64,000 nt of DNA from positions 344,656-408,655 of the forward strand of contig JAWKUA010000003.1 of the NCBI GenBank assembly GCA_041398785.1, in the 5' to 3' direction. The notes under the pieces were generated by a model. That model saw nothing but the letters and a program-made list of their open reading frames with translations. It ran no database searches and had not been told where the DNA came from. The DNA comes from Planctomycetaceae bacterium (lineage in GTDB: Bacteria; Planctomycetota; Planctomycetia; Planctomycetales; Planctomycetaceae). Made by a program: the position numbers and the translations under genes. This document shows, one piece after another, positions 47,391 to 57,047 of this stretch (position 1 is the stretch's first letter; every line of letters starts with the position of its first letter).

Positions 47391-48641
47391 CTATCGACCC
47401 GGTCGCCACGGTTCCGGCTCAACGGGGATGTTTCCCGAAGCGGTTGCCGCTCCGTTTCCAAACACTGGCGGCGACGTCGACTGCGGACCATTCCACTGAG
47501 CCGGACCGCTGCTGCCGTCAGCGGATCGAACGTCTCCGGAACGAACATGATCCGCCGACCTGACAACCGGCATCGTCATCGAAGCCGGTTGTGCCGTGAT
47601 CACGGGCAGAGTTGTTCCCGCCTGAGGGTCCGACGTGTACTGAGCCGTGGCGGCAGGGATTCCGTTGACCGTGGTCGACGACGAAGCCTGCTTCACGATC
47701 CCCGGCTGTCTGGCCGAAGATGCCTGCGACGCGAACATCGACGACGCCTGCCCGGACGACGCGATTCCCTGCTGCGGCGTGATGGCCGGGGCGAATGAGG
47801 AACTCGGTCGGATCTGAGGAACTGCGGCGGACTGCACGATCGGCTGCCCGAAGGCCGATGACTGGCCCGACTGCGATACGCGACGCATTGCCGGATTGCC
47901 GCCGGCGCGTGCCAGCATGCGTTCGGCCTGATCTCTGGTGCGAACGTCCGGATGAGCCGCCAGCGAACGTTCAAACCAGGCAGCCGCTTCAGACATGCGG
48001 TTCTGCTCACTCAAAACAAAGCCCACGTTGTACATCGCCGCCGCTTCACCGACGGCATAGTCCAGGTGGTTCATCGCTTCCGTCAGGTGCCCGGCCCGGG
48101 CATATGCGATGCCCAGTTCGTAGCGCGCCACCTGATCAGTGGCATTGATGTCGGTGGCCTTCTGAAAGCTGGCAATCGCTTCGGTCCACGCGTCACGTTT
48201 CGCCTGAATTCGTCCAAGCTCGATCCAGACTTCTGCGCTGCCGGGATTTCGCGCCGCGGCGGCCTGCAAAATCTTCTGAGCCTCCGACGCTCGCCCGGTG
48301 GCGAATTCAATTCGGGCGATCCCGAGTCTCGCGGAAAGGTTGTCCGGATCGGCGGTCAGAATTTCCTGATACCGCTGCCGGGCTTCCGCATGCTGGCCCA
48401 TGTCTTCCTTCCAGCGGGCAAAGGCAAGCTGAGCCTTGTCAGGCTCTTCCAGGCTCTTTTGAGCGGTCTTGAACTCAGAGCTCAGTTCCGTCTTGCTGCC
48501 GGCCAGCGGATCCGTTTCGACAGCCTGATCTCCGGCGGCCAGAAAGCGGTTCCAGCCCTTCCAGGAACGGCCGGAACTGCACCCGGCGGAAATCACAACG
48601 ACCGACATTGCCAGCAGACAGAAGGGTTTCCGAAAGGGCAT
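47391..48641 (-). CDS. TPR lipoprotein
   Basis: Started at 48641 (MPFRKPFCLLAMSVVVISAGC), giving 416 residues with lipobox SAGC. Residues ~60-230 are tetratricopeptide repeats: WKEDMGQHAEARQRYQEILTADPDNLSARLGIARIEFATGRASEAQKIL, and AAARNPGSAEVWIELGRIQAKRDAWTEAIASFQKA. The C-terminal ~160 residues are Ser/Gln/Pro-rich and look disordered. It is probably an outer-surface or periplasmic scaffold that holds protein partners. It converges on the PhyH gene, 15 bp away. Confidence 0.85.
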   Translation of the reverse strand: MPFRKPFCLLAMSVVVISAGCSSGRSWKGWNRFLAAGDQAVETDPLAGSKTELSSEFKTAQKSLEEPDKAQLAFARWKEDMGQHAEARQRYQEILTADPDNLSARLGIARIEFATGRASEAQKILQAAAARNPGSAEVWIELGRIQAKRDAWTEAIASFQKATDINATDQVARYELGIAYARAGHLTEAMNHLDYAVGEAAAMYNVGFVLSEQNRMSEAAAWFERSLAAHPDVRTRDQAERMLARAGGNPAMRRVSQSGQSSAFGQPIVQSAAVPQIRPSSSFAPAITPQQGIASSGQASSMFASQASSARQPGIVKQASSSTTVNGIPAATAQYTSDPQAGTTLPVITAQPASMTMPVVRSADHVRSGDVRSADGSSGPAQWNGPQSTSPPVFGNGAATASGNIPVEPEPWRPGR

Positions 48642-49263
48642 CACCGCGTCTCCGTACGCCTGAAAAGCAATCGTTCCCGCCGCAGCCAAACGCTGACATC
48701 CGTGCCCGGCGGGATCATTCGCGTAAGCCTTGGCACTGCGCAATTCCCGCCTTCGTTTCGTACTGCGGCATCATCCCTTGCAATCGTCACACCCGTCAGG
48801 ATGTCTCAAACCGATTTCCTCGCCGCCTGGCTTTTCTGCGAACCGTGCAACTACAGTCACTGCCAATTGCCCCGGCTGCCAACCGGCGATTCCTGCCTGA
48901 CGAAACTGCGGACGCCGGGCAGAATCCCGTCCTCCGGCGGCGTCGTGCGGAATGTCTGCCCGGACGGAACAGGGACGGACGCGGTCCCCCGCGAAGCGGC
49001 TTGTCCGAGTTTCGGAAATCGATCCGTTGCGGAAGTCTGGCGTTTCCGATGGTCGATGGATTTTGTAGAACGCCGGAGTCGGACGGTTCCGGGTCACTCG
49101 ACGCAGCGGCTTTCGTCTTGCACCCGTGAAAAATTGCGGCCCGGAGTAATCGCGGCCAGGAGTTCTCGGGAACCGTCGGGCGGCGGCCCCGACTTCTTCT
49201 ACAGCGACATTGGTGATCCGGACTGATTGTGTTTTCCCTTTGTTCTCGCGTCGGCAGGACCGA
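48642..49263. other. Intergenic region, no gene recognised
   Basis: This divergent spacer between the TPR lipoprotein and the pyrophosphatase contains several overlapping open frames on both strands, none with family-like sequence or good ribosome sites. It probably holds the two promoters; no repeat or RNA gene is apparent. Confidence 0.4.
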
Positions 49264-49881
49264 ATGAGTTTTCCGCAGCCTTTTTATCGGTGGCGCCCTC
49301 ATCCGTGGCATGGACTTCAGGTCGGCCCCGATCCGCCGCACCTGGTTCACGCCTTCATCGAAATCACACCGTTCGACCTCGTGAAGTACGAAGTCGACAA
49401 AGTCACGGGATACCTGCGAGTCGACCGGCCGCAACGGACGTCATCGCAGCCCCCGGCTCTGTACGGCTTTGTCCCGAGAACGTACTGCGGTCCACGTGTC
49501 GCAGCGCTGATGCCTCAGGCCAAACGCGGCGATGCCGACCCGCTGGACATCTGCGTTCTGAGTGAACGGCCGATCAACAAGTCCGAAGTCATCCTCAACG
49601 CGCGAGTCATTGGCGGACTGCCGATGCTGGATCATGGAGAAGCCGACGACAAGATCATCGCAGTGCTGGCGACCGACGCGATCTGGTCACACGTCGAGGA
49701 TCTCGACGAACTTCCCCAGGCTCTCGTCCAGCGACTTCGCCACTATTTCACGACGTACAAAGTGATGCCCGGCGACACGTCGACGCAGGTGTCGATCGAC
49801 ACAATTTATGACCGCGCGCATGCCGAAAAGGTGATCGAAGCGTCAATCGCCGACTACGACGAAGAATTCGGCAGCCAGTGA
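49264..49881 (+). CDS. ppa: Inorganic pyrophosphatase
   Basis: Started at ATG 49264 (MSFPQPFYRWRPHPWHGL), giving 205 residues. The soluble family I signature is present: VRVYVEITP is represented by FIEITPFDLVKYEVDKVTGYLRVDRP, then YGFVPRTYCG, and the metal-binding motif GDADPLDICV with its acidic triad. KIIAVLATDAIWSHVEDLDELP and HYFTTYK complete it. It hydrolyses pyrophosphate in the cytoplasm and drives biosynthetic reactions. It lies upstream of ssrA on the same strand. Confidence 0.95.
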   Translation: MSFPQPFYRWRPHPWHGLQVGPDPPHLVHAFIEITPFDLVKYEVDKVTGYLRVDRPQRTSSQPPALYGFVPRTYCGPRVAALMPQAKRGDADPLDICVLSERPINKSEVILNARVIGGLPMLDHGEADDKIIAVLATDAIWSHVEDLDELPQALVQRLRHYFTTYKVMPGDTSTQVSIDTIYDRAHAEKVIEASIADYDEEFGSQ

Positions 49882-50004
49882 CGGATCACCCGGGCCACCG
49901 GCATCACCGCCGGAAATTCCCCGGAAGCGACCACTGCAAAATGACTCCGCAGCCGATACAATACGGGTGAACGAAGGGCACGGCGTCTGTGTCCGGACTG
50001 TATC

Positions 50005-50359
<355 letters not shown>

Positions 50360-50368
50360 TTTCATTAG

Positions 50369-50409
50369 GGCACTTGCGATTCGTCGTAAGTGCCTTTTTC
50401 TATTTTTGC
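50369..50409 (+). terminator. Rho-independent terminator of ssrA
   Basis: GGCACTTGCGA pairs with TCGTAAGTGCC (11 bp, one G-U) around a TTCG tetraloop. The T-rich tract TTTTTCTATTTTT follows directly. It begins 9 bp after the tmRNA end, exactly where the ssrA terminator is expected. It is the only stem in the window with a proper T tract. Confidence 0.92.
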
Positions 50410-50639
50410 TTGCAACAAATCGCACGCCTGCAACGAGTTGCGAGCAGGGATCATGTTTCTGATAAGGGCACCGATGTTTTCTGGCTCTTCCGGGGAATGG
50501 GGGTGTTGCTGAGGGATCGGTCGATGATGGCTCGCCGATGTTCGACGTCAATGTTACTGATTCTTCGGTCAGATCTGACGTTGGGATCCAACAACACTGC
50601 GGTTCCGGTTGTTGATGCCCGCAGGGCAGGCACAACGTA

Positions 50640-50815
50640 TTGGGGCAGAAAAGTCCGGTTGAGCCGGACTCCCTTCCCTCCGAACCGTGCGTGCGGTTTT
50701 CCCGCACACGGCTCTCCGGTTATTAGTGGACGGATTGAGCGAAACGAAAGTGGGCCTCTCGCAGCCAACAGAGACCGACTTTCGCAAGGTACGCATTCGG
50801 CCAGCGTTGGGTACG
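50640..50815 (-). mobile_element. Group II intron 3' end remnant with truncated maturase end
   Basis: Minus strand. Domain V is clear at 50714-50682: GAGCCGTGTGCGG, a GAAA tetraloop, then CCGCACGCACGGTTC with a two-base bulge, the typical AGC-bearing 33-nt hairpin. The GTCCGG/CCGGAC stem at 50673-50651 looks like domain VI with a bulged A. Immediately upstream, 50815-50723 reads RTQRWPNAYLAKVGLCWLRE followed by AHFRFAQSVH and stop. That resembles the C-terminal end of an intron-encoded reverse transcriptase/maturase (PNAYFAKxGL). The rest of the protein is missing or scrambled, so the intron is decayed. The 3' border is approximate. Confidence 0.65.
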
Positions 50816-50974
50816 AGGTAAACGCCTGGGGTGAGCCGGCCGCCCTGGTGCGCAGCTTCCGGTACAGCGAGACTGCCGGACGGATACCGGAAGGACTCTG
50901 CGGTCTGCGGGGGGAATGACACTGCGGCCGTCGTCGCGGACGGGTGGCCGAAGGCGCCTTTGCGTCGCTGCCAA

Positions 50975-51715
50975 TCAGGGGAACGGAAAGGCCGGAGCCG
51001 GATTGAGATTGCCTATCAACTGCCCCGTGATCCTGCCGGTCAGAGTATCACCGTCGAATGCGAAGAACTTCGTGCTGAACTCCCAATTGAATTCTGTGAC
51101 GGCATGCGCATTACGTTCCGGGATGCGAAGAAACTCTGCGGTTCCCGTGGCGTTCAGCGTGACGGTACCGGTCTCCGCCCAGAATCCGTAAAACGCTGCG
51201 TAGTTCGTCATCAGCGTTCCAATCGTTCCCAGGCGAACCGGATTCTTTACCTGGGAAAGCTTTGCCTTCTTGGCCGGTTCGTAAAGACCCTGCCGAGTCT
51301 TGTCGAATTTCGCGCCGGTCAGTTGGGCGGGTGAACTGGGTTTCCCGGTGAACTCGCCACTGGTGCCGATGGACACTTCCAGTCCTTTCAAAGTCTCCTG
51401 CGCGGGAATCGGACCGTCGAAGACGACAGTTCCATACGACACCTTCTTGCCCTTCAGGGTTTCATCCGTCTGGCTGGATCCGTCAGGAAAGCTGAGGACA
51501 ACACTGGTGACCTTCGTGTCCTCCCACGAATCCACCAATGCAGTGCGCAGACTGACGGGGGACTGCAGCCGAATCAATCGATCAAACGCCGGTTCGCCGT
51601 AAGCGATCGTCCAGCCCGATGTTGCTGAGTAGATAGTCGGGCTGGAATTGCTGGGCCCGGGGTCAGTTGCCAGGCGACATTGAAACGAACCACTCCAGTC
51701 GATTGTCACTTTCAT
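50975..51715 (-). CDS. Protein of unknown function
   Basis: A 246-residue protein without signal peptide or membrane helix; ATG at 51715 (MKVTIDWSGSFQCRLATDPG). It is beta-rich: TIDWSGSFQCRL, VVLSFPDGSSQTDETLKGKKVSYGTVVFDGP, TVTLNATGTAEFLRIPERNA. It may be a jelly-roll or tail-like adhesin, but I recognise no family. It ends just before the intron remnant, and composition is normal for the window. It could be part of the same insertion as the intron; this cannot be decided from sequence alone. Confidence 0.6.
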   Translation of the reverse strand: MKVTIDWSGSFQCRLATDPGPSNSSPTIYSATSGWTIAYGEPAFDRLIRLQSPVSLRTALVDSWEDTKVTSVVLSFPDGSSQTDETLKGKKVSYGTVVFDGPIPAQETLKGLEVSIGTSGEFTGKPSSPAQLTGAKFDKTRQGLYEPAKKAKLSQVKNPVRLGTIGTLMTNYAAFYGFWAETGTVTLNATGTAEFLRIPERNAHAVTEFNWEFSTKFFAFDGDTLTGRITGQLIGNLNPAPAFPFP

Positions 51716-52075
51716 CGCGGACCTCGTGCGGCAACGTTGCTATGGAAAGAGTGACGCGACAGCGTGAGACGGCAAACAGACGGAGTCGCTGCCGTGAATC
51801 GCGTCATCGGATGGCGCCGAAACAGCTTTCGGGCGCTTGCAACCATTGTCATTCAGCTGACGGTGACGGTTGCGTTGATTTCCTGAAAACACCTTCGCCG
51901 GGATTGTTTGTCCTGCTTTGCGCGACCGGACTCCAATCCCGTCGAACCCGCGCGCGACGGGATCGGAGTCCCATCGTACAAACCGCATGAATGATCCTGA
52001 GAAGCCAGCAGGCAGGGTCCGTACGGCGAACCCTGCCTGCGACTTGCTTTTCGTTCGTTCGTTCAAAGCTCCGTG
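51716..52075. other. Intergenic region with two strong hairpins
   Basis: GGACTCCAATCCCGTCG pairs with CGACGGGATCGGAGTCC (17 bp, one mismatch) at 51928-51971, and GCAGGCAGGGT pairs perfectly with ACCCTGCCTGC at 52008-52040. They lie downstream of the FG-GAP selenoprotein gene (minus strand) and upstream of the unknown protein. They could be terminators or copies of a small palindromic repeat family. No gene is seen. Confidence 0.5.
52008..52040 (-). terminator. Terminator-like hairpin after the FG-GAP selenoprotein gene
   Basis: A perfect 11-bp stem around an 11-nt loop, 36 bp past the minus-strand stop at 52076. No T run follows in the minus direction. The neighbouring 51928-51971 stem may act with it, or both may be repeats. 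Confidence 0.45.
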
Positions 52076-53416
52076 TCAGTTGCCGACCACTTTGTTCGCG
52101 TCGGCTCGCAGGTACAGCCACACGAAGGCTTCGCGTTTCGGGCCGGGTTTCAATTCGGATAATTCCCTGTGAATGTCCGAGTACTTCTGAACCAGGTTCC
52201 GGTACTCATCCGACGTCAGCAACTCCTGGCGTTTCTTGTTCGCTTCGTCAGGTGTCAAGTCCTCGGACTCCTTTAGCAGCTTGCTCTGCAGAGACGTGAG
52301 TTGATTGATCAGTTCTCCCTGCTGCTTCTGAAGTTCCGCGGCCCGAGTTTCCTGTTCTTCGGAGCTGTCTTTTGCCACGGGCGTCCACTGCGAATACCCG
52401 CCCACGACCAGGTCGAGTTGTCCGTCACCGTTATAGTCGACGACATCAACGTACAGGCCGCTGTCCGGGCGAGTCGGCGTCTCCGTACCCCTGGGGCTGG
52501 GCGGAATCAGCGTGACCGGCTTTGCAAACTGAGGATCGCCGGCGTGGCCGATGTTGCGATACCAGAAGATTCCGCCGCCTGGGCCGTCACCGTAGGAGTC
52601 GCCAAAGTTGCCGCAGACGAGATCCATCAGGCCGTCGGCATCCCAGTCAACCAGGTAGGGCGCTGTCATGCCGCCGTTCAATTCAAACGGCTTGGAATCG
52701 CTCAGCACCGGAATGTTTCTGCCGGTAAACTTCGGTTCGGCGCTGCTGCCTTCGTTCATCTGCCGGAACAGCCGGCCGCGATTCTTGTCGCCCAGCAACA
52801 GGTCGAAGTCGCCGTCGTTGTCCCAGTCAAAGGCGACAGACGACACGCAGTGCAGTTGACCGTCGGTGTTGTCGCTGATCGTTCGACCGGTGTCGTCCCA
52901 TTTCGTGGTGTCGTAATTCCAGAATTGAGTCAGCAGCACGCGTTCGCCGTTTGCGTCCAGAATCCGCTGCGGGCGGTCGAAGCCGTCTTTGCTGCCGTAG
53001 GCCACGTGAGGTGAGCCGTCGAACGTGGCGGTGAAAATGTCAACATGACCGTCGGCGTTGAAGTCCACAAACTGTGGAGCCATCCCGATACATCACCAGT
53101 TGTCGAATTTGATCGGCTGCCCGTCGGCGGTCGTCAGCGGTTCCAGTTGGCTCCAGGCGGTGGAATTTTCGTCTCCGGAGCGTTTTGCGAACAGCAGCCG
53201 TCCGGTCAGATCTCCGATCAGCATTTCCGCGACGCCGTCGCCGTCGAGATCCTGAAGTTTCGGGGACGGGTAGTAAATCCCGTTGCCCATCGGCTCATTT
53301 GCGGCCGTCAATTGCACCGGCTTTTGAAACAACGATTTTGCATCCTCCGCTGACGCTCGCGGCAGCCAGGCCGAACAAAGCAGCAGCAAAGAGCAAACGG
53401 AAATCGTGACTCGCAT
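52076..53416 (-). CDS. FG-GAP/VCBS secreted protein read as a selenoprotein (in-frame TGA at 53095-53093)
   Basis: The upstream frame starts at 53416 with a signal peptide (MRVTISVCSLLLLCSAWLPRASA) and DxDGDG repeats (KLQDLDGDGVAEMLIGD), and stops at TGA after KFDNW. The same frame then reads CIGMAPQFVDFNADGHVDIF and continues through VCBS repeats (VAFDWDNDGDFDLLLGD, YLVDWDADGLMDLVCGN, VDYNGDGQLDLVVGG). Neither half is a complete propeller, so the TGA splits one gene: 446 residues with Sec108 next to Cys109. A coiled coil (~residues 360-425) ends the protein. The Sec-Cys pair could be a vicinal redox site. Nonsense mutation is the alternative, but the hairpin downstream supports Sec. Confidence 0.72.
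53064..53078 (-). promoter_or_regulatory. Candidate bacterial SECIS hairpin of the FG-GAP protein mRNA
   Basis: On the minus strand TCCACA pairs perfectly with TGTGGA, enclosing GTT; if the inner A-U pair opens, the loop is AGTTT with GU at positions 2-3. The loop begins about 21 nt after the TGA. The 6-bp stem is shorter than the other two SECIS candidates, so this one is weaker. Confidence 0.5.
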
Positions 53417-53624
53417 GGATTCTGTTCTCCTTGTCGGAAGGATCTGAAAACTCAGTCGCAAACTCTGGTCCGGGCACGAAACAGTGGTGACGCCTGCCGG
53501 ACCGAATCCGGGGAGCGTTTTATCGGGAATTCAGACGGCGAGCCGCCAGGGGACCGCCGTTGGCCGGGCGTGCAACAGGTTTCAGTGTTGCGACGTCGGC
53601 GTTTGCGAACAAGTGGGTCGGTTG

Positions 53625-54197
53625 TCACGCGTCGGTACCGCTGACTCGTCGGACAAGTCTTCGAAACGCAGGCCGGACCGATTTGTGGAGCAGCCGCGAG
53701 AATGATCCGTCGAGCTGTCGGACGGCGATCAGTTCCACAACGTCGGCGAAATCCCTGTGCAGGCGCCGCATGTTCGCCATGCCGCAGGCAAGTTTCATTT
53801 CGATGATCCGCGACAATCGCAGTACCGTCAGTCCGTCGATGGTCTCAACATTGTCGCCCCCGGCAGGCTCGGGAATTCGGACTTCACCGCCGCCCGCATC
53901 ATCTCCGGACAACAGAAACTGCACGGGAACTCCGGAATCCGTTCGAAATTCCTTTGCGCCGGCATCCCACACAAGCCCCGCTTTGGTGAGCAGATTGTGC
54001 ACTCGGTCAGCATCCGCGGGGTGTACGATCAAATCCAGATCAACCGTGTTCCGTTGGTAACCGTGCAGACATACGGCGACTCCGCCGCACACTGAATACG
54101 CAATGTCGGCATCCGAAAGGACCTGGCCACAGCGCACTGCGGCGTCCCACAGGCTTTCGTTTTCAAGCATGGCATAAATTCTTCGTGCGGCTGTCAT
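53625..54197 (-). CDS. Nucleotidyltransferase-fold protein
   Basis: Started at 54197 (MTAARRIYAMLENESLWDAAV), giving 190 residues; the longer frame adds non-family sequence. IAYSVCGGVAVCLHGYQRNTVDLDLIVHPADADRV has the GG...DxD pattern of minimal nucleotidyltransferases of the AbiEii/NTP_transf type. KLACGMANMRRLHRDFADVVELI supplies the later acidic and helical part. Family members include toxin components and housekeeping enzymes. No antitoxin-like partner is adjacent, so a toxin role is not supported. Function unknown. Confidence 0.75.
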   Translation of the reverse strand: MTAARRIYAMLENESLWDAAVRCGQVLSDADIAYSVCGGVAVCLHGYQRNTVDLDLIVHPADADRVHNLLTKAGLVWDAGAKEFRTDSGVPVQFLLSGDDAGGGEVRIPEPAGGDNVETIDGLTVLRLSRIIEMKLACGMANMRRLHRDFADVVELIAVRQLDGSFSRLLHKSVRPAFRRLVRRVSGTDA

Positions 54198-54463
54198 GGC
54201 GGCTTTAGATGAATGGACTCCTGCGGAAATTCCCGGTGATTTGACACCTGAAATCCCGCACGGCGGCCGGTGCTCAGCGTTCTCAGGCCGGACGGGGAAT
54301 CGGAAAACGAAAGTACACTTACCGCAACACTGCAAGATTCACGTATTGCCTTTCAGAAGGAACGGCGGTGACGCCAGCGGAGAGATGAAGTATAACTGCC
54401 GTGGTTTCTCGTTCACAGATGTCGTATCCGCGGGTTTCGCAGTGGAGCATGCGGAGCGGGCTC

Positions 54464-56677
54464 ATGATTCCCAATCGAAGACCGACAACGTTGCTGCTGG
54501 CCGCCGCACTGACGCTGGCGACCTGCGTCCGCCCGGGCGTCGTATTCGCGCAGGTCGGGAAAGCTCCCGTGAAGGTGACCGCGGCGCTGCAAAGTCAGCA
54601 GCCCGTTGCACCCGGCGCCGAAGCGATTGTTGAAGTAGTCGCCGAGATCACCAGCGATCTTGATTCGAAGGGAAAGCACTGGCACATCTATCCTCGCCGC
54701 GAGCAGCACCAGGGAATCGAGATTCCGACCAGCATCACGGTGGAGTCCGAAGCCCCGGCGATCACGATCGGTGAAACTGTCTGGCCCGCACCGGGATTCA
54801 TTCAGAACGCGTTCAACGAACTGCAGCCGGCCTACGAAGGCCGCGTCGTGTTTTCCATTCCGGTGACCGTTGCCGCCGACGCTGCGCCGGGAAAGTACGC
54901 TCTGAACATCGCGTTTCGATATCAGACGTGTGCCAGCCTGTGTCTGCCGCCGACGACAGAGAAGCTGACCGTCGCGCTGACGGTGGCCGGCGATTCTCCG
55001 GGCGCGCCGCCTGAGTCTCCGCCCGTCGGAAACGCTGCGGATTCGCCGGCAACTTCCGGCGACGATTCACTGGGCACGGATACTGCGCCTGCGCCGTCGG
55101 CACCTGGGGAACCAACGTCCGATGACTCCGGCCATGCCGCTGCCGGTTCGACAGCCAATGGCACGGAAAGCGCTGCCGGCGACTTTCAGACAAACGTGTT
55201 CGGCACGAACTTCGGATTTTCGGCGAACAGCGCCTTCGCGATTCCGCTGTTGCTGCTGTTTGCGTTTGTCGGAGGATTTCTGCTGAACCTCACTCCCTGC
55301 GTGCTGCCCATCATTCCCATCAAGATCATGGGACTGACGCAATCGGCGGCCGGGGACGCTCGCCGGTCCAGAGTTCTGGGAGTGTCGATGGGGCTGGGGA
55401 TTCTGGCGTTCTGGCTGGCGATCGGCGCAGCGATTTCGTTCGTCAGCGGATTCGACAGCATCAGTTCGCTGTTTCAGCGACCGGTGTTTGGAATCAGCGT
55501 CGGCCTGTTCATCGCGTTCATGGGGATCGGAATGCTGGTCGACATGACCATCCAGCTTCCTCAGGCCGTGCATCGCATCAACCCCAAACACGACACGCTG
55601 CACGGCGCGTTTCTGTTCGGAGTCATGACAGCGGTGCTGTCGACTCCGTGTACCGCTCCGTTCATGGGCAGTGCCGCGGCCTGGGCGACGAAGGCCAATA
55701 GCCCCGGTCTGGTGCTGGCGGTGTTCGCGTCGATCGCCATCGGCATGGGCTGGCCGTATGTCCTGCTGTCGTGGTATCCGAAACTGGTCAGCAAAGTTCC
55801 TCGAACCGGTCCGGCCAGCGTGCTGGTCAAGCAGGTGATGGGTCTGCTGATGCTGGCCGTGGCGGCTTTCTTTGGAGGCACCGGAGTACTCGGCCTGGTC
55901 AAACAGCATCCACACCTTGGACCGGTGCTGCACTGGTGGATCGCCACCGGGTTCGTCGCGGTGATGTCGGTATGGCTGACACTGCAGACGTTTCGCATCA
56001 CGAAGTCGACGGTCAAGCGAATCGGGTATTCGCTGCTTTCGCTGGCCTTGTTCGCCGGCATGGCGATCTGGTCGAACGGGGAAACCGCCGATTCGTGGGA
56101 AGCCATGGTTCGCCATGATACCGAAACCGAACAAATGAAGGCCTATGTGACTCAACTGGAGGAAGCGGTACGCAACGGCGCCGGCCGTCACGTGCTGCAG
56201 CTTCGTCCTCCGCCGTGGCAGGACTACGACCCGCAGCGATACGCTTCCGCCAGAGCCAGTGGTCAGGTCGCGATCGTCCACTTCACCGCCGACTGGTGAC
56301 TGAACTGCAAGGCTCTCTGGAAGACCGTGTTGTCTTCCAATCGCATCCGGCAGCTTGTGGAATCCGATGAATCCCTGGTGACATTCAAGGCTGATACCAC
56401 GGTCAACACCAGCGTGGCGGCGCAGTACCTGACGGAACTGGGAGCAAAGGGCATACCTTTGATCGTGGTCGATGGCCCGGGAGTCGACAAACCTCAGCTT
56501 GCTGACTTCTACACCACCGAAAGCCTGATCGAACTGATCGATCGAGCGCGCGGCGTCGCAGGTTCTGCGCAACGTGACGAACGTCGTCACCTGCACTTAC
56601 CGGATGCGACCTCGGTCGCGACTTTTTTGAATGGACGATCGGATGGACGACAATCCCTACGCCGCGCCGCAGAGTAG
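54464..56677 (+). CDS. DsbD-type thiol:disulfide interchange protein read as a selenoprotein (in-frame TGA at 56297)
   Basis: Started at ATG 54464 (MIPNRRPTTLLLAAAL), a signal peptide. An N-terminal DsbD alpha-like domain follows (CASLCLPPTTEKLTVAL), then a Thr/Pro/Ser-rich linker. From residue ~260 come about eight membrane helices with NLTPCVLPIIPIKIMGL and VLSTPCTAPFMGS, the two membrane cysteines of DsbD. The thioredoxin domain begins FTADW, then TGA, then LNCKALWK in the same frame. Homologues have FTADWCxxC, so the TGA sits at the first active-site Cys: U612-L-N-C615. The rest (DTTVNTSVAAQYLTELGAKGIPLIVV) completes the Trx fold. It would pass electrons from cytoplasm to periplasm. Identity as a DsbD family member is near certain. 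Confidence 0.88.
56318..56339 (+). promoter_or_regulatory. Candidate bacterial SECIS hairpin of the DsbD mRNA
   Basis: TGGAAGAC pairs perfectly with GTCTTCCA (8 bp) around the loop CGTGTT. The loop starts 27 nt after the TGA and has GU at its second and third positions. It shares CCGTG across the stem-loop border with the peroxiredoxin hairpin. Of the three candidates it has the strongest stem. Confidence 0.7.
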
Positions 56678-57047
56678 CGATTCCGCCGTGGGAGTACTCA
56701 GTGGTTCCCGGGAAGACCTGCGAGCCGTCGCTCGCTACCAGAAGGTGATCCTGATCTGTATTGCGATCTACCTGCTGGCTGTGGTATCGCAATTTCTCCT
56801 GCCGGAAACACTGCGGCTTTTTCTGGGACTCGGAATGCTGGCCGTCGGACTCACGGGAGCCGTCTTTACGTTCATGTTGGCGATCAAGGTCTACGGAACG
56901 GGAATCGGAATCCTGCTGGGGCTTTTGACACTGATTCCCTGCATTGGTCTGATCGCACTGCTGGCCGTCAACGCCAAGGCAACGAACGTGCTGAAGCAGA
57001 ACGGAATACCGGTCGGACTTCTGGGCGCCGATTCGTCGAGCATCTGA
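56643..57047 (+). CDS. Small membrane protein with NPYAAPQ leader
   Basis: The start is ATG 56643 (MDDNPYAAPQSSDSAVG), giving 134 residues; ATG 56631 is possible. It overlaps the end of the DsbD frame by 35 bp, so the two are probably coupled. The NPYAAPQ motif is a common opening of planctomycete membrane proteins. About three hydrophobic helices follow (residues ~36-55, ~62-82, ~88-118). Function is unknown. The overlap may link it to the DsbD redox function, but that is only context. Confidence 0.75.
   Translation: MDDNPYAAPQSSDSAVGVLSGSREDLRAVARYQKVILICIAIYLLAVVSQFLLPETLRLFLGLGMLAVGLTGAVFTFMLAIKVYGTGIGILLGLLTLIPCIGLIALLAVNAKATNVLKQNGIPVGLLGADSSSI

Larger units (their letters stand above)
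50360..50974. other. Region after ssrA
   Basis: It holds the ssrA terminator and the intron remnant, both listed separately. Between them (about 50410-50640) and from 50816 to 50974 I see nothing I can name. Open frames here on both strands are shadows of the tmRNA and intron structures. Confidence 0.5.
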
